From Panicum virgatum (lineage: Eukaryota > Streptophyta > Magnoliopsida > Poales > Poaceae): DNA of 64,000 nucleotides. The notes under the pieces are model-generated. The model searched no databases. It was not told the origin of the DNA and saw nothing but the letters and a program-made list of their open reading frames with translations. Positions 43,104 to 54,401 of the stretch are shown here, one piece after another. The DNA lies in the NCBI RefSeq assembly GCF_016808335.1, contig NC_053149.1:32361339-32425338 (forward strand), given 5' to 3'. Made by a program: the position numbers and the translations under genes. Position 1 is the first letter of the stretch. Every line of letters begins with the position of its first letter.

Positions 43104-44792
43104 TGATGATGGCCATTATTTCACGTTCTGACTGTTAACTTCTCGGGAATAAATTGAGTTCTTGCACCATGTTCCATACATATTTTGTTTAATTCTAATA
43201 AGTTTCACAAGTTTTGGATGAGTTGTGCCTGCAGGAATTCACAGTCCAAAGATGGTCAAAATCAGAGAAGATCCAGGCCGCCCGGCATATTTTGTGCTGG
43301 CCGGCCTAACACCTCCACAAACATAGGTGCAATCTTTTTACAAGATCAACATGACATACTCATAAAACTCCAGAGCAAGGTGAACATCTCAAATCTAGTC
43401 GGTGGACCCAGAAGGCACAAGGATCAAGCAAAGGACCCACAAGCTAGTCCCCAGATCATCGAATGGGGAAACCACCCATCTCAGAGGCATTATGGAGCGT
43501 TTATCTGCAATGTCGGCAAAACGGAGGATCAACGGGCCCCGGGGCCAGGCCGCCCGGCCTCTCCTAGGACGCCCGGCCTAAGAATCAATCATCCGAGGAA
43601 ACCACCCGAAGTACCGACCTCCAGGAGCAATCAGGAGCCATCCACAGAAGGCCAGTGGACAGGTGGGACAAGGCTAGGCCGCCCGGCCCCACCTTGCAGC
43701 CCCTCAGCTCCCGGCTTTATGTGGAACTTAAGCACATTTTCTACAGTTGCATGCACCCGGTGCTACCTGCATTATCGGCCATCAACCGACCTTGGAAGGC
43801 TATAAATAGGACCCTCTCCATCACTTGTAAACACACACTCAAAGGAGCAATTCTCTCTTCTCAAGTCTAGAGTAGGTTAGTAGTTGGGAGTTAGAGTCGA
43901 GTCGAGCTTGTCTCGGGTATCCAGAGTCGTCATCGGAGCTCAGTATAAGCTCTTGTATCTTTTCCTTTGACTCTTTTAATATAAGTAATCTTCTTTATTT
44001 ACTTGAGTCAGCTTTACTTTTCATAAGTTATTTATCTTCTCAAGTACCAGTACTTGTCTGCGGGAGTAGTTTACCTCTAGTTCAGTTTAAGTTATCTTTC
44101 TTGCATGTCAGAGCTTGTCTTATGGGTTTTCTTGCCCAGACTGGTGTAACTCAAGTTAGTTCACTAGGTTGAGGGGGATTTCTCTTGAAGGCCTCAAGAG
44201 AAATCCTAGTATCGAGAGCAGATGTGGTGTCTGACTTAGTACAAGCTAGGAAGTGTGTTCCACCCCACGTCACCGCAGTGGTAGGTGGCAAGTGGTGACA
44301 GCCTTGTCTGTCCCTCGTATTCCACCATGTTCGATTGTCTTCATAGCAGTATGTTCCAAAGGACATCAGACTCCCTTCTTATCCCTTTCTGAGTCCTTCT
44401 CTTAGGCTGCCAAAGTAAGATCCAGGTGTCGGCATCAAGACGGAAGCTTAGATTAGTTCTAGTGAGGCTAGCTCAATAGTTTGGAAGTGTTTCAGGAGTC
44501 CTTTCTCGCTTGTTGTCCTCCTAGCTGCTACCTCTCTAAGGTATAGAATCTCCTGTGTGTCAAACAGTCATAGACTGGCCATTTATCCTTACCCGTTATC
44601 TGGCTTACCCCTGCTAATCCAGTCGATTGGTTGATCTAGTAAAGATCATCACTACAATTTACGATACACTTTACCATAATGCTTCCCTAAGGATTTCACG
44701 ATACCCCGGAATACTCCGTGGTGAAGTGCGACACCAGTGATTCTATGCACTTGCAGAATACCTATTCAGATTGAGCATAAGAGATATCAACA
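43104..44792 (+). repeat. 5' LTR of the gag-pro Athila-type element
   Basis: 1689 bp, TGATGATGG...ATCAACA. TATA box at 43801-43808. The start was set by alignment with the minus-strand relative ending at 14888. GGCCGCCCGGCC-type GC palindromes occur at about 43280, 43545 and 43677. Confidence 0.8.
43801..43808 (+). promoter_or_regulatory. TATA box of the Athila-type LTR
   Basis: TATAAATA preceded by a GC-rich U3; a cytosine-rich transcript start region (accctctccatcac) follows. Confidence 0.7.
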
Positions 44793-44800
44793 AGCATTTC

Positions 44801-44820
44801 TGGCGCCATTGCAGGGGAAG
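44801..44820 (+). other. Primer binding site of the gag-pro Athila-type element
   Basis: TGGCGCCATTGCAGGGGAAG, eight bases after the LTR. It is the Athila-type TGGCGCCGTTGC...GGGGA site with a few changes. Confidence 0.85.
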
Positions 44821-44899
44821 CAATTGGCTAAAGTTATCGTATAATTGAGTGATAAACTTTACTGTTTTATCACCGCTAGTTTTAGCGGGCTTACCATTG

Positions 44900-44928
<29 letters not shown>
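44900..44928. repeat. (CT)n microsatellite in the leader
   Basis: About 14 CT units between the primer binding site and gag. Confidence 0.95.
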
Positions 44929-44931
<3 letters not shown>

Positions 44932-44952
44932 TTATTGATGTAGAGCAGTGCA

Positions 44953-47220
44953 TGACCGGTTTTGATCTACCTTCCAACATCGATCCGAATCCTCAGAGAA
45001 TTGGGCGTATTATGAGATGCCGCATCGTCCCACCCCAGAAGAAACCCACTTGGAACCCTTGTTCACCTATTTCAGCACCACCCATGGCCAAGACTCTTAG
45101 GCATTACTTGGCCCCCATCCAGCAGCCACATCCCTACTGCACTGAACACTGACCAAGGCAACGATGGCTTTGAGCTCAAATCGGGACTGGTGAACATGGT
45201 TCAAGCGAGTCTGTGGAAAGGCATCCGAGGATGCCAACGCTCACCTCCAGAATTTTCTGGAAGTGAGCAGTACTATCAACCCCAGAGGTACCACTATGGA
45301 TAACGTCCGTCTTTGGCTGTTCCCATTCTCCTTGCTAGGCAAGGCGAAGATGTGGTTCTACACCAACAAAGCAGACTTCACCACGTGAGATGCCTGCTCC
45401 AACGCATTCCTGACAAAGTACTTCCCGATGGGCAAAATCATTGCCCTCGGGAGCAAAATCTCTGGATTTCAGTAGCTGCCGGATGAAGCCATTCCGAAAG
45501 CTTGGCAGAGATTCCTGGAATACATTGCAGCATGCCCCCACCACGGCATGGAAGAATGGCTGATTATTCAGAGTTTCATCCATGGCCTGAACACGCCAGC
45601 CCAGAACCACATTGATGCAGCATCTAGTGGTTCCTTTCTTTCGCTCGATGTCACCGGAGCGAAAGCGCTGGTAGAGAAGATTGCTTCCAACCAAAGTTGG
45701 AAAGGAGAAAGGCAGCAACAGACTCGCAAGGGAATTCATCATATCGACAGTGTCGATATGCTCGCTGCCAAGATGGACCTTCTCATGAAGAGGCTAGAGT
45801 CTCCGCACCAGGAGGCCAACCAGATTATGGACTCTCACATAACATGCGAGACTTGTGGAGAAACTGGACACACGGGCAACTCTTGCCCGATTATCCAGGA
45901 GGAATTGCACTTCGTTGGAGCAAAGAACTCCAACTCAGGCTTCCGTCCTCAGCAGGATTGTAATTCCAAGCCCAACCTCCCTTTTAGTCAACAGCAAGGT
46001 ATGAATTTTAATAATAATTTTACATTGAAAGACCTAGTTTATGGCCGGAAGCAGATTAATGACAACATTAGTAAGAAATTTCTTGCTAATGACAGGATCT
46101 TAGAACCTTTGGTCGGACAACTAGAGGGTTTGAATTCTGTTATTAAAAATCAGTTGAGCTTCAATAAAATGATAGAAACTCAAGTAGCTCAACTAGCCTC
46201 ATCTTGTCCTAACAATAACTCGGGAAAACTGCCCAGACAACCGGAAGTTTCTCCTAAGGAAAATGTTAGTGTGGTAACTACGCGGACAGGTAAGTCCACA
46301 TAGGAGCCACTATATCCCAAAGATGCAGGATCTCGGCGGAAAGCCGTACCCGCTAGCAATACCACTACTGGAGATGAAGATCAGGAGGAGGCCGAAGAGT
46401 CCAACACAACTGCTGCCCAGGAGGAAACAGTGGAACCCCCTAGAGCTTAATGGGAGTTTCATGACACTATTGCCTTACCATTTCCGGAACAGATAAGGAA
46501 GCCGGTGGTCGACGAGCAATTCGGCAAGTTCGTTGAGGTAATAAAGAAGTTATATGTCAACATACCACTTCTTGACGCTATGCAGGTCCCAACCTATGCC
46601 AAGTATATTGGGAACATGAGAAACCTGCCCACCACCGAGGTCGTGCAACTCACAGAGGAGTGTAGCGCAGCTATACTTGATCCTCTCCTGGAAAAGAAGA
46701 AGGATCCAGGATGCCCCACAATCACGTGTTCAATCGGGAGCCAACACTTTTCGCACGCTCTTTGCGATCTGGGAGCAAGCGCTAGCATCATGCCTAAGGT
46801 AGTTTTCGATAAACTAAATTATCATGCGCTTGCCCCTACTGTCATGTGCTTGCACCTAGCGGACCAGTCGGTCCGCTACCCTGCTGGAATTGCGGAGAAC
46901 ATTCCAGTAAAAATCTGAAACTTCTTCATTACCGTTGATTTCGTCGTCCTCGACATTGAAGTCGACGCCAAGACCCCTATCATTTTGGGAAGGCCGCTCT
47001 TGAGTTCCGCAAATGCACACACTGATGTGGGAGCTGGAGAAATCCAACTCAACGTCAATGGGTAGACAGAGAAGTTCGCCTCCTGACCGAAGGTCGAACA
47101 AAGTTCCCAGGTCAGAACTTTCAACAGGAAGAAACCCGAGAAAGAGCAGGAGAAGACATCAACCCCCACAATCGATATCCTTTCCGAGCTCTTAGAATGA
47201 CTAAGAATCGACAAGGAGAT
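44953..47220 (+). pseudogene. gag-protease of the Athila-type element, first part
   Basis: Starts MTGFDLPSNIDPN. The capsid domain is recognisable across frame changes (FELKSGLVNMVQAS, VRLWLFPFSLLGKAKMWFYT, SFIHGLNTPAQNHIDAASSG), followed by a perfect CCHC knuckle CETCGETGHTGNSC near 45850. A linker leads to the protease region: KLYVNIPLLDAMQVPTYAKY, PGCPTITCSIGSQHFSHALC then DLGASASIMPKVVFDKLNY, and PIILGRPLLSSANAHTDVGA. The active site reads D-L-G. Stops lie near 46303, 46448, 46916 and 47200. It breaks at 47220 (LRIDKE) and resumes at 57014. Confidence 0.87.
47216..47220. repeat. Target-site duplication GAGAT, mate at 57014-57018
   Basis: Perfect five-base copies flank the TG...CA ends; the interrupted gag-pro frame reads through the empty site. 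Confidence 0.93.
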
Positions 47221-48473
47221 TGTTGACGGTCCTTAAGTTAGAAATAAAACCGTCAACTTCTGCATCTTTTCATAACATTCAAACACCAAAAGTAGTTATA
47301 GGGCTTATTTCTAACCATTTCCACGAGTTTTGGTGATTCTTGGATTGCAGGCACCCATACACGGAATAGGGCAAAAACATACAAAAGACGTGACACAATT
47401 GCACAGAATATCCAACCCTGCGTCCCACTTACAAAGAGGGCCCACAAAGCTGGACAAACCAACGAATGAAGCTCCGGCACCGACGTATACTCAAGGGGGC
47501 CCACATACAAGTCACCCTGCAAAGGACTGTGGCTAGAGGCGGCAGTATGGGGCTGGCCGAACCCCAGCTTCGGCCGAACCTGGACAGGTTCCCGGCCCCC
47601 TCAGCCTTGGAAGGAAGGTTGCCACCACCTTGCTGAAGTCGGTTGCCAGCATTCCCACGCTTATCTCACCCAGGAACCGACCTCTCCACACTATAAAAAG
47701 AGCTTCCACACACCCTCTCATGGAATTCATTCATCCCATCACACACACAAGGAGAAGGAGTAGTAGTAGGACTCCACTTGTAGCATTAGAGTAGGGAAGT
47801 GTGCGAGGTGGAGGATCGGAGAAGAGCCGGACGTGTCGGCCTCTCTTCATCTTGTACTTCGACGGACACAAACCACTTGAGTAAGTATCAGGTGTTCATC
47901 TTCTGTTAAGTTCTTGGTTCCGTATTCTTAAGTTATTTATTTGTTTACGGGTTCATCGTCCATTCTCGTAACGGATACTCTAGTAGAGGGCCCTAATAAA
48001 GATGGGTAACCCTGCGCAACGCTAGAGTAAGTAGTCGAAGGCTTAAGCGTGGTGCTTAGGTCCTAGATTGCCTTTGTTTGCTTCGTGCTCCACAATATTG
48101 CGGGGTAGACCGCAGGTGGTGACAACCCTATCGGTCCGCTACGAAGCTGCTTCATAGTTAGTGCACTCCACCTTGTCTGATTACGACATAGAGCCACAAG
48201 CCGGAGGTCCCTAACAATACCCGGGTTAGACCGGTGCCCGAAGTAAACAAGTGACGAGCCTAAGTTTACCTACCTTGACCCTTAACCTTAGATAAACCAC
48301 ACTACCCGAAGCTCTCCTACTTCTTGTACTCCTGGGTTAAGCTAGCTAGAAGATCGTTACACCTCCATTCCCTATGAAATTACGATACCCTGAATACTCT
48401 CCGGGTGAAGTGCTATGACGGTATTTTCCGTGCACTTGCGGATCTTATCTGTGATCGTTAAGAAATACCAACA
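47221..48473 (+). repeat. 5' LTR of the pol-bearing Athila-type element
   Basis: 1253 bp, TGTTGACGG...ACCAACA. TATA box at 47692-47699. In the first 430 bp it differs from the other LTR at roughly 28 sites by eye (about 6-7%). Confidence 0.93.
47692..47699 (+). promoter_or_regulatory. TATA box in the 5' LTR
   Basis: TATAAAAA here and TATAAAAG in the other LTR (56231-56238), each just after a cctctccacac block. Confidence 0.7.
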
Positions 48474-48481
48474 AGCATTTC

Positions 48482-48503
48482 TGGCGCCGTTGCTGGGGAA
48501 CGG
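48482..48503 (+). other. Primer binding site of the pol-bearing Athila-type element
   Basis: TGGCGCCGTTGCTGGGGAAC, eight bases after the LTR; the standard Athila-type site. Confidence 0.88.
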
Positions 48504-48580
48504 CTGCTGTAGTTATCTTCGAACCTAGTTTGCCCATGTATCCTTTCTTTAATCTTTTCGTTTACCCTTTTTCCTTTAGC

Positions 48581-49329
48581 ATGGAAAATCTTTCTATCCA
48601 AAACCTTTCTACTCCCAAGGGCGAGTTCATAGAGCCACCACATTCGTCGAAGCCAATCACAGCTTCCAGCTTCGAGCTCCGCCCTGGCTTTATAGCCATG
48701 GTTCAGGAACAAACCTTCTCGGGATATGATAATGAAAATCCCTACCACCACCTACGAGAGTTCGAGCAGTTGTGCTCATGTCTGTCAATCGCAGGCATGG
48801 CACAAGAAACACTTCGGTGGAAGTTGTTTCCCTTCTCTCTCAATGAGAGGGCGAGGCAATTGTACGCCCATAACGTAGGAAAAGTAAATGGAGAATGGGA
48901 AAAACTATGGGATAGGTTCTGTCTTGCATTCTTCCCCATTTCTCAGATCGCTTCCCTATGGAAAGAAATCCTCGATTTTTGTAAGGATGAGAAGGAATCC
49001 TTAGGTGCAGCTTGGCCCAGGTTTTCACAGCTTACGAATGCCGTCCCAGACTTGTCTATCCCCAACCACTTGTTGCTTCAACACTTCTGGTTAGGGCTTA
49101 GCAAGGAATCTGCCCTATAGCTTGACATCTCTACCGGAGGGTCGTTCACCCATAGAACCACATCCGAAGGAGAAGCTCTCCTGGATCGTATCCTAGAGAA
49201 CACATCCTTCACAGAAACCCTTCCGGTAGCAGAACCCTCAAGCCATGAGGAAGTTCCGTTGGTTGATTCTACAGCCCAATCACAAACTCCCATAAAACCA
49301 ACCACGAACCTTCCCCCGAACCAGAAACG
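48581..49329 (+). pseudogene. gag of the pol-bearing Athila-type element
   Basis: The ATG at 48581 opens MENLSIQNLSTPKGEFIEPP, followed by the capsid domain: SFELRPGFIAMVQEQTFSGY, NPYHHLREFEQLCSCLSIAG, LRWKLFPFSLNERARQLYAH, FCLAFFPISQIASLWKEIL and HFWLGLSKESAL, then a TAG near 49119. The frame goes on (GEALLDRILENTSFTETLP) to about 49325, where it shifts. No CCHC knuckle was found. The same domain, decayed, is found at about 61064-61330. Confidence 0.88.
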
Positions 49330-50148
49330 ATGGAGGAAGAAGAAATTCAACCTCCTGAGTTCCCTTTCAACATCGAGGAGGACATTTTTCAAAACTTTGG
49401 AAACACCTCGATGTATCCTCGTGAAAAGAGACCTCCAGTTCCCAGGGACCCCATAACCCCTCTGAATAAAGCCTCCTTTCAAGAAGCTGTTAAAGGGGTG
49501 ACAGCTGTCATGAATAGTGAATGGATACATGAGGGGGAGATGTCACTCGAAGCAATTCGAATTCAAATGCCCTTGTATACTCTTCCCTATTTCATCCAAG
49601 AAACTGCTGTCTCAGCTCATTACAGCCCAACGGTCAGAGCAAATATCATGTCAGCATCCTTTGCACTTAGCCACCTAAGTGACAACTCGTTGCTCCCGAC
49701 CTCGAGATCACTCTGGAGTGGACCTTGTTGCACCATAAAAGGGATCGAAATCTTGCATGACATACCGGTTTGGTACGACAAAACAGAAATTTCCCTAGAC
49801 TTTCATATCTGAAGTCCAAGACTTTGATGCTTTAATCGGGCATCCCGTCGAGAAAATTTTCCAAAGCATTTCCCCTTTAGGAACACTCGATGTAACTCTT
49901 GGGGGTAAGGACATTAGCTTACCAATCCATCGATCAAAGATTCTGTGCCGAACCTACACCCCAAGAAGAATCAGTTGATGAGGTAGAAGCCGTTCTTCCT
50001 GTAGAAACTCCTGAATCTTCTTTAGAAAAAGATGCTGAACTCTTTACTGAAGAAGAAGACGACTAGGACCAAACCTTTGAGTTGCCTACTCATGAACAAA
50101 CTACTCGTCAACCCATAGAGCTGAAGCCTCTTCCTTCTAGACTCCGCT
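49330..50148 (+). pseudogene. Protease-like region of the pol-bearing Athila-type element
   Basis: Reads EEEEIQPPEFPFNIEEDIFQ, an aliphatic stretch with SPTVRANIMSASFALSHLSD, VWYDKTEISLDFHI then stop, and beyond a frame change DFDALIGHPVEKIFQSISPL, then an acidic linker rich in Glu (49970-50070). The layout fits a retropepsin fold, but no D-T/S-G triad is visible; a Ser (HYSPTV) stands where the catalytic Asp might be expected. The end (ELKPLPSRLRYAFLYG) leads into RT. Confidence 0.65.
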
Positions 50149-50988
50149 ATGCCTTTCTATATGGTGACACTGAAACCCCCCGTCATCATTAGCGACAAGC
50201 TATCTGACGAGAAAACAACAAAGTTAATTGCTGTTTTAGAAAAGCATAGGGCCGTATTCAGCTACTCGCTCCATGTCCTTAAGGGAATCAGCCTTACCCT
50301 CTGCACGCATCATATCCTGATAGATCCTTCAAAAGCACCTTCTAGAGAGCCTCAGCGTAGGCTCAACAATACGATGCGAGAGGTCGTCAAGAAAGAGGTC
50401 CTGAAACTCCTGCACACCGGGATAATCTATCTCGGGCCACACAGCGAGTGGGTTAGCCCTGTCCAGGTAGTACCAAAGAAGGGATGTATGACGGTCGTTG
50501 AAAATAACAAAAATAAACTTATCCATCAACGAATAGTCATGGGATGGAGGATGTGCATAGATTACCAAAAACTCAATGCAGCCACAATGAAGGATCACTT
50601 TCCGCTTTCGTTCATCGATGAAATGTTAGAACGGCTAGCCAAGCACTCCTCCTTCTGTTTCCTCGATGGGTATTTGGGTTATCATCAAATCCCCATCCAT
50701 CCTGACGACCAAAGTAAGACCACGTTCACATGCCCCTACGGAACCTATGCTTATGGTAGGATGTCGTTTGGGCTATGTAACGCTCCTGCATCATTCCAAA
50801 GATGCATGATGTCTATCTTTTCCGACATGATAGAGGAAATCATGGAAGTTTTCATGGATGATTTCTCCGTCTATGGAAAAACTTTCGATCATTATCTTGA
50901 AAATTTAGACAAGGTCTTACAAAGATGCTAAGAGAAGGACCTGGTTCTCAATTGGGAGAAATGCCATTTCATGGTCCGTTAAGGCATC
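50149..50988 (+). pseudogene. Reverse transcriptase of the pol-bearing Athila-type element
   Basis: Open for 260 codons: VVIISDKLSD-like start (PPVIISDKLSDEKTTKLIAV), HRAVFSYSLHVLKGISLTLC, REVVKKEVLKLLHTGIIYLG, WVSPVQVVPKKGCMTVVENN, GWRMCIDYQKLNAATMKDHF, CFLDGYLGYHQIPIHPDDQS, GRMSFGLCNAPASFQRCMMS and EVFMDDFSVYGKTFDHYLEN. FMDDFSVYG holds the catalytic DD and is diagnostic for Athila. A stop lies at about 50929 and a second near 50980. Confidence 0.92.
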
Positions 50989-51639
50989 GTGCTCGGACAC
51001 TTAGTGTCCGAAAGAGGAATCGAGGTGGATAAAGCTAAAATCGAAGTCATAGAACAGCTTCCATCTCCAGTAAAGGTTAAGGGCATTCGTAGCTTCCTAG
51101 GGCACGCAGGGTTCTACAGAAGATTCATTAAGGACTTTTCGCAAACTGCTAGACCCCTCACAAGACTATTAGCTAAAGATGCACCCTTCGAGTTCACGGA
51201 CGAGTGCTTAGAAGATTTCCACATCGTTAAAAAGGCACTCGTCTCGGCTCCAATCATCCAACCCCCTGATTGGAGCCTTCCCTTCAAAATAATGTGTGAT
51301 GCCAGTGACTTTGCTGTTAGGGCAGTCTTAGGCCAAACCAAAGATAAGAAGCATCATGCAATCGCTTACGCTAGCAAAACTCTGACTGGAGCTCAACTTA
51401 ACTATGCATCCACGGAAAAAGAATTCCTAGCTGTCATCTTTGCTATATATAAGTTTAGATATTATTTGGTTGGAGCAAAAGTCAACATTTATATTGACCA
51501 TGCAGCTTTGAAATATTTGCTCACCAAGAAAGATGCTAAACCTCGCTTAATAAGATGGATTCTCTTACTCTAAGAATTTGACCTTGAAATAAAAGATAAA
51601 AAGGGAGTAGAGAATACAGTTGCAGATCATCTATCGCAT
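50989..51639 (+). pseudogene. RNase H of the pol-bearing Athila-type element
   Basis: Starts with the RT thumb ([40 protein letters not shown]), then RNase [61 protein letters not shown] and [10 protein letters not shown] stop at 51571 is followed in frame by DLEIKDKKGVENTVADHLS. The D...E...D residues are visible. Confidence 0.9.
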
Positions 51640-53075
51640 ATGCAGGTTCCTAACTTACAGGAACCACCGATTAACGACTTTCTACGCGATGACATGCTTC
51701 TAAAGGTTACAGACTCCACCCCATGGTACGCAAATATTGTGAACTTTATGGTTTCAGGACACATACCGCCGAAGGAGAAAAAGAAAAAGCTCATCTTTGA
51801 GAGCCGACGACACCTTTGGGACAACCCATACCTGTACAAGGTATGCACAGATGGTCTGCTAAGACGATGCGTACCCGCAATAGAAGCTATGCAAATTATC
51901 GAGAAATGCCACACTGCAGCATACAGAGGCCACTATGTAGCATTCAGAACTCAAACAAAAATCTGGCAAAGTGGTTTCTTCTAGCCGACAATATATGAAG
52001 ACACCAGAGAGTTCATTCGGAGATGTCGAAGGTGCCAAATGCAAGGTGGCATAACAGCTCGCAACGCGATGCCCCTCACAATCTCCAAGTTGAGTTATTT
52101 GACGTTTGGGGCATCGACTTCATGGGACCATTCCCAAAGTCCCAGGATTGTGAGTACGTCTTGGTAGCAGTGGAGTACGTATCCAAGTGGGTGGAAGCAC
52201 TACCATGCAGAGCTGCTGACGCCAAACATGCCCAGAAGATGTTCCAAGAAGTCATCTTCCCTCGGTTTGGAACTCCACGAATGGTCATAAGTGACGGGGG
52301 ATCACACTTCATTGACAGAACCTTCCGGAACTACCTAAGAGAATTAGGCGCCAAGCACAACATTGCCACCCCATATCACCCACAAACAAGCGGTCAAGCA
52401 GAAACGTCCAACAAACATATCAAAAACATTCTGCAGAAAATCGTCAATGAGATGGGGAAGGGCTGGAAAAGTAAGCTGCCTGATGCACTCTGGGCATATA
52501 GAGCAGCATAGAAAACCCCTATCGGGATGTCTCCATTACAACTCGTCTATGGCAAAACTTGCCATCTGCCAGTAGACCTGGAACACAGGGCCCACTGGGC
52601 CATCCGGCAATGGAACATGGATCTTAAGCAGGCTGAAAAAAAACAACAAATCCAACTGGCAGAACTGGAAGAATGGAGGGAGAAGGCCTACCATAGTGCC
52701 AAGATTTACAAGGACATGACAAAACGATGGCACGACAAGAGGATCAAACAGAAAGAATTCAAACCCGGAGATAAGGTATTATTATTTAATTCTAGGGTTA
52801 AGCTCTTCGGCCAAGGCAAGCTTCAGAGCAAGTGGAAGGGGCTATACACCGTCGTCAACACATCATCACACGGGGCCGTCACACTCCAGGATGACGACAG
52901 TAAGTTATTCAAGGTAAATGGCAAGCATTTAAAAAAATTTCATATGCCATATAACTCTAGTGAAGAGTTTGATATTATAAACCTAATAGTATTCGACACT
53001 TTTCAAAATCTTCAGCACACAAATAAAACCCAAAACCACTTGCACGAGGACCACCTTGTGCCCCCCAACCCGTGA
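51640..53075 (+). pseudogene. Integrase of the pol-bearing Athila-type element
   Basis: The zinc module (KCHTAAYRGHYVAFRTQTK, RRCRRCQ) is crossed by a stop near 51982 and a shift near 52080. The core has all three acidic residues: [40 protein letters not shown] and [21 protein letters not shown] stop at 52509 precedes [20 protein letters not shown]. The C-terminal part has [40 protein letters not shown] and [14 protein letters not shown], ending at 53075. Confidence 0.9.
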
Positions 53076-53336
53076 GAAAATAGTGGAGGCCAGAGAGGCC
53101 CATGTGGGGCCGGCCGAACCCCTGGGTCGGCCGACCCCACCTGGCAGTGACATCCCTCCAAATTTTATATTTGAATCCCCTCGAACGGCCACTTTTCATT
53201 TCCATACGTGCCGGGCTGCAGAAAGGAAATTTTCTCCCGGTTTTTCCTTTAAAATGATCGTCTCCTTCTCCTCTCATCCTCGCCTCCATTCTTGATCTTC
53301 TTGTTCTCTTCCTCTCCACAACTCTGAGCTCTCCCC

Positions 53337-54401
53337 ATGGCCAGCAAGGCGATCATTCCGTTCAACGAAGCCTCGTCCACCTTTGCTCTTGAGGGAGAGC
53401 CCTCGCGGGCGAATCTTGCCCTTGCAGCCATGGAAGTCGACCAGGAGGCCAAGCACATCACCAAGACTCCATTGGCGATCATCCCTGCACCGGCGTCGGA
53501 GGAGATGCCGAGGAGCGCCAAAGGGGGGCCGGCCGAACCCCTGGTTCGGCCGAACCGCCATGGCGGCCCCTCATCCTGCCGTTCGTCGGCACACACCGTC
53601 AGGAAGATCTCCGCCAAGAGGGGTAGGTGCACAGGTCCAGGAGATTCTGCACGTCCGACGACGGGGATGCTCGCATCAAAGGACGTCTCCAAGCACCTCT
53701 TCGCCGATCCGCTCCTGCCGATGCCACTCGAGGAGGGTCAAGAGCACGTGTATTCGTTGTATACAAAAAGTGGCAATGTCGTTAGCCACAACTATGTAAC
53801 TACGTCCACACGCACGACCACAACACCCTCGCCTCCACAACCGTTTCACGTTCTAGGCATCCGTACCCTAGGCGGTGGGTATGGCAAGGGGTTGATGCCC
53901 GAACTCTCTCCTCAGGATAAAGGAGAAGCCGAGTTCGTGGCATCCTCCCCTCAGGGTGCCAAACACGTTAAGAGGCACATCCCTCCTCCTCCGATCATGC
54001 GCCCCGGTGGGCAATACGAAAGAGATGATGAGCAGGTCCTCAAGGGACCAAAGGTCGCTCAGCTCCTCCGCATAGTGATCAAACTGCGCGATGTACACAA
54101 GGAGCTTAACGATCACGTGGCGGAGCTCACTCTAGAGCTCAAGTCCGTCAAGGACGACTACGATACGCTCCACCACGGTCTAGGCGTTAAAATAGAATGC
54201 CTAGAGAAGTGTGTTGAGAAGGGCAACCATAGGCTGCACATCACCCTTCACAGTTATCTTTGGACACACTACCACATTCAGTCTTTATTTTCTTGTATTT
54301 CCCTTCAATTGCAATGTGCCCCCATATTTGATATTTCAATAAGGATGAACTCCCCGGTTTTCAAACCGGCGGAGTTTTGTTTTGTTTCCATGTGTTTCTG
54401 A
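53337..54401 (+). CDS. Extra gene after integrase in the Athila-type element (env position), unknown function
   Basis: A clean 354-codon frame from ATG 53337 (MASKAIIPFNEASSTFALEG). It contains a Pro/Ser-rich N-terminal half, HLFADPLLPMPLEEGQEHVY, a Thr/Pro-rich stretch, HVLGIRTLGGGYGKGLMPEL, and a coiled coil (VIKLRDVHKELNDHVAELTL then ELKSVKDDYDTLHHGLGVKI). The last 60 residues (SLFSCISLQL and on) look like read-through into non-coding sequence, so the native end may have been earlier. There is no signal peptide and no clear membrane span, so it does not look like a fusion envelope protein. Part of the N-terminal half (GGPAEPLVRPNR) is encoded by the GGCCGGCC-type palindrome also found in the LTRs. 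Confidence 0.6.
   Translation: MASKAIIPFNEASSTFALEGEPSRANLALAAMEVDQEAKHITKTPLAIIPAPASEEMPRSAKGGPAEPLVRPNRHGGPSSCRSSAHTVRKISAKRGRCTGPGDSARPTTGMLASKDVSKHLFADPLLPMPLEEGQEHVYSLYTKSGNVVSHNYVTTSTRTTTTPSPPQPFHVLGIRTLGGGYGKGLMPELSPQDKGEAEFVASSPQGAKHVKRHIPPPPIMRPGGQYERDDEQVLKGPKVAQLLRIVIKLRDVHKELNDHVAELTLELKSVKDDYDTLHHGLGVKIECLEKCVEKGNHRLHITLHSYLWTHYHIQSLFSCISLQLQCAPIFDISIRMNSPVFKPAEFCFVSMCF

Noticed and set aside
53337..54401. Envelope protein
   Set aside because: The position fits, but there is no signal peptide, no cleavage site and no convincing membrane anchor.
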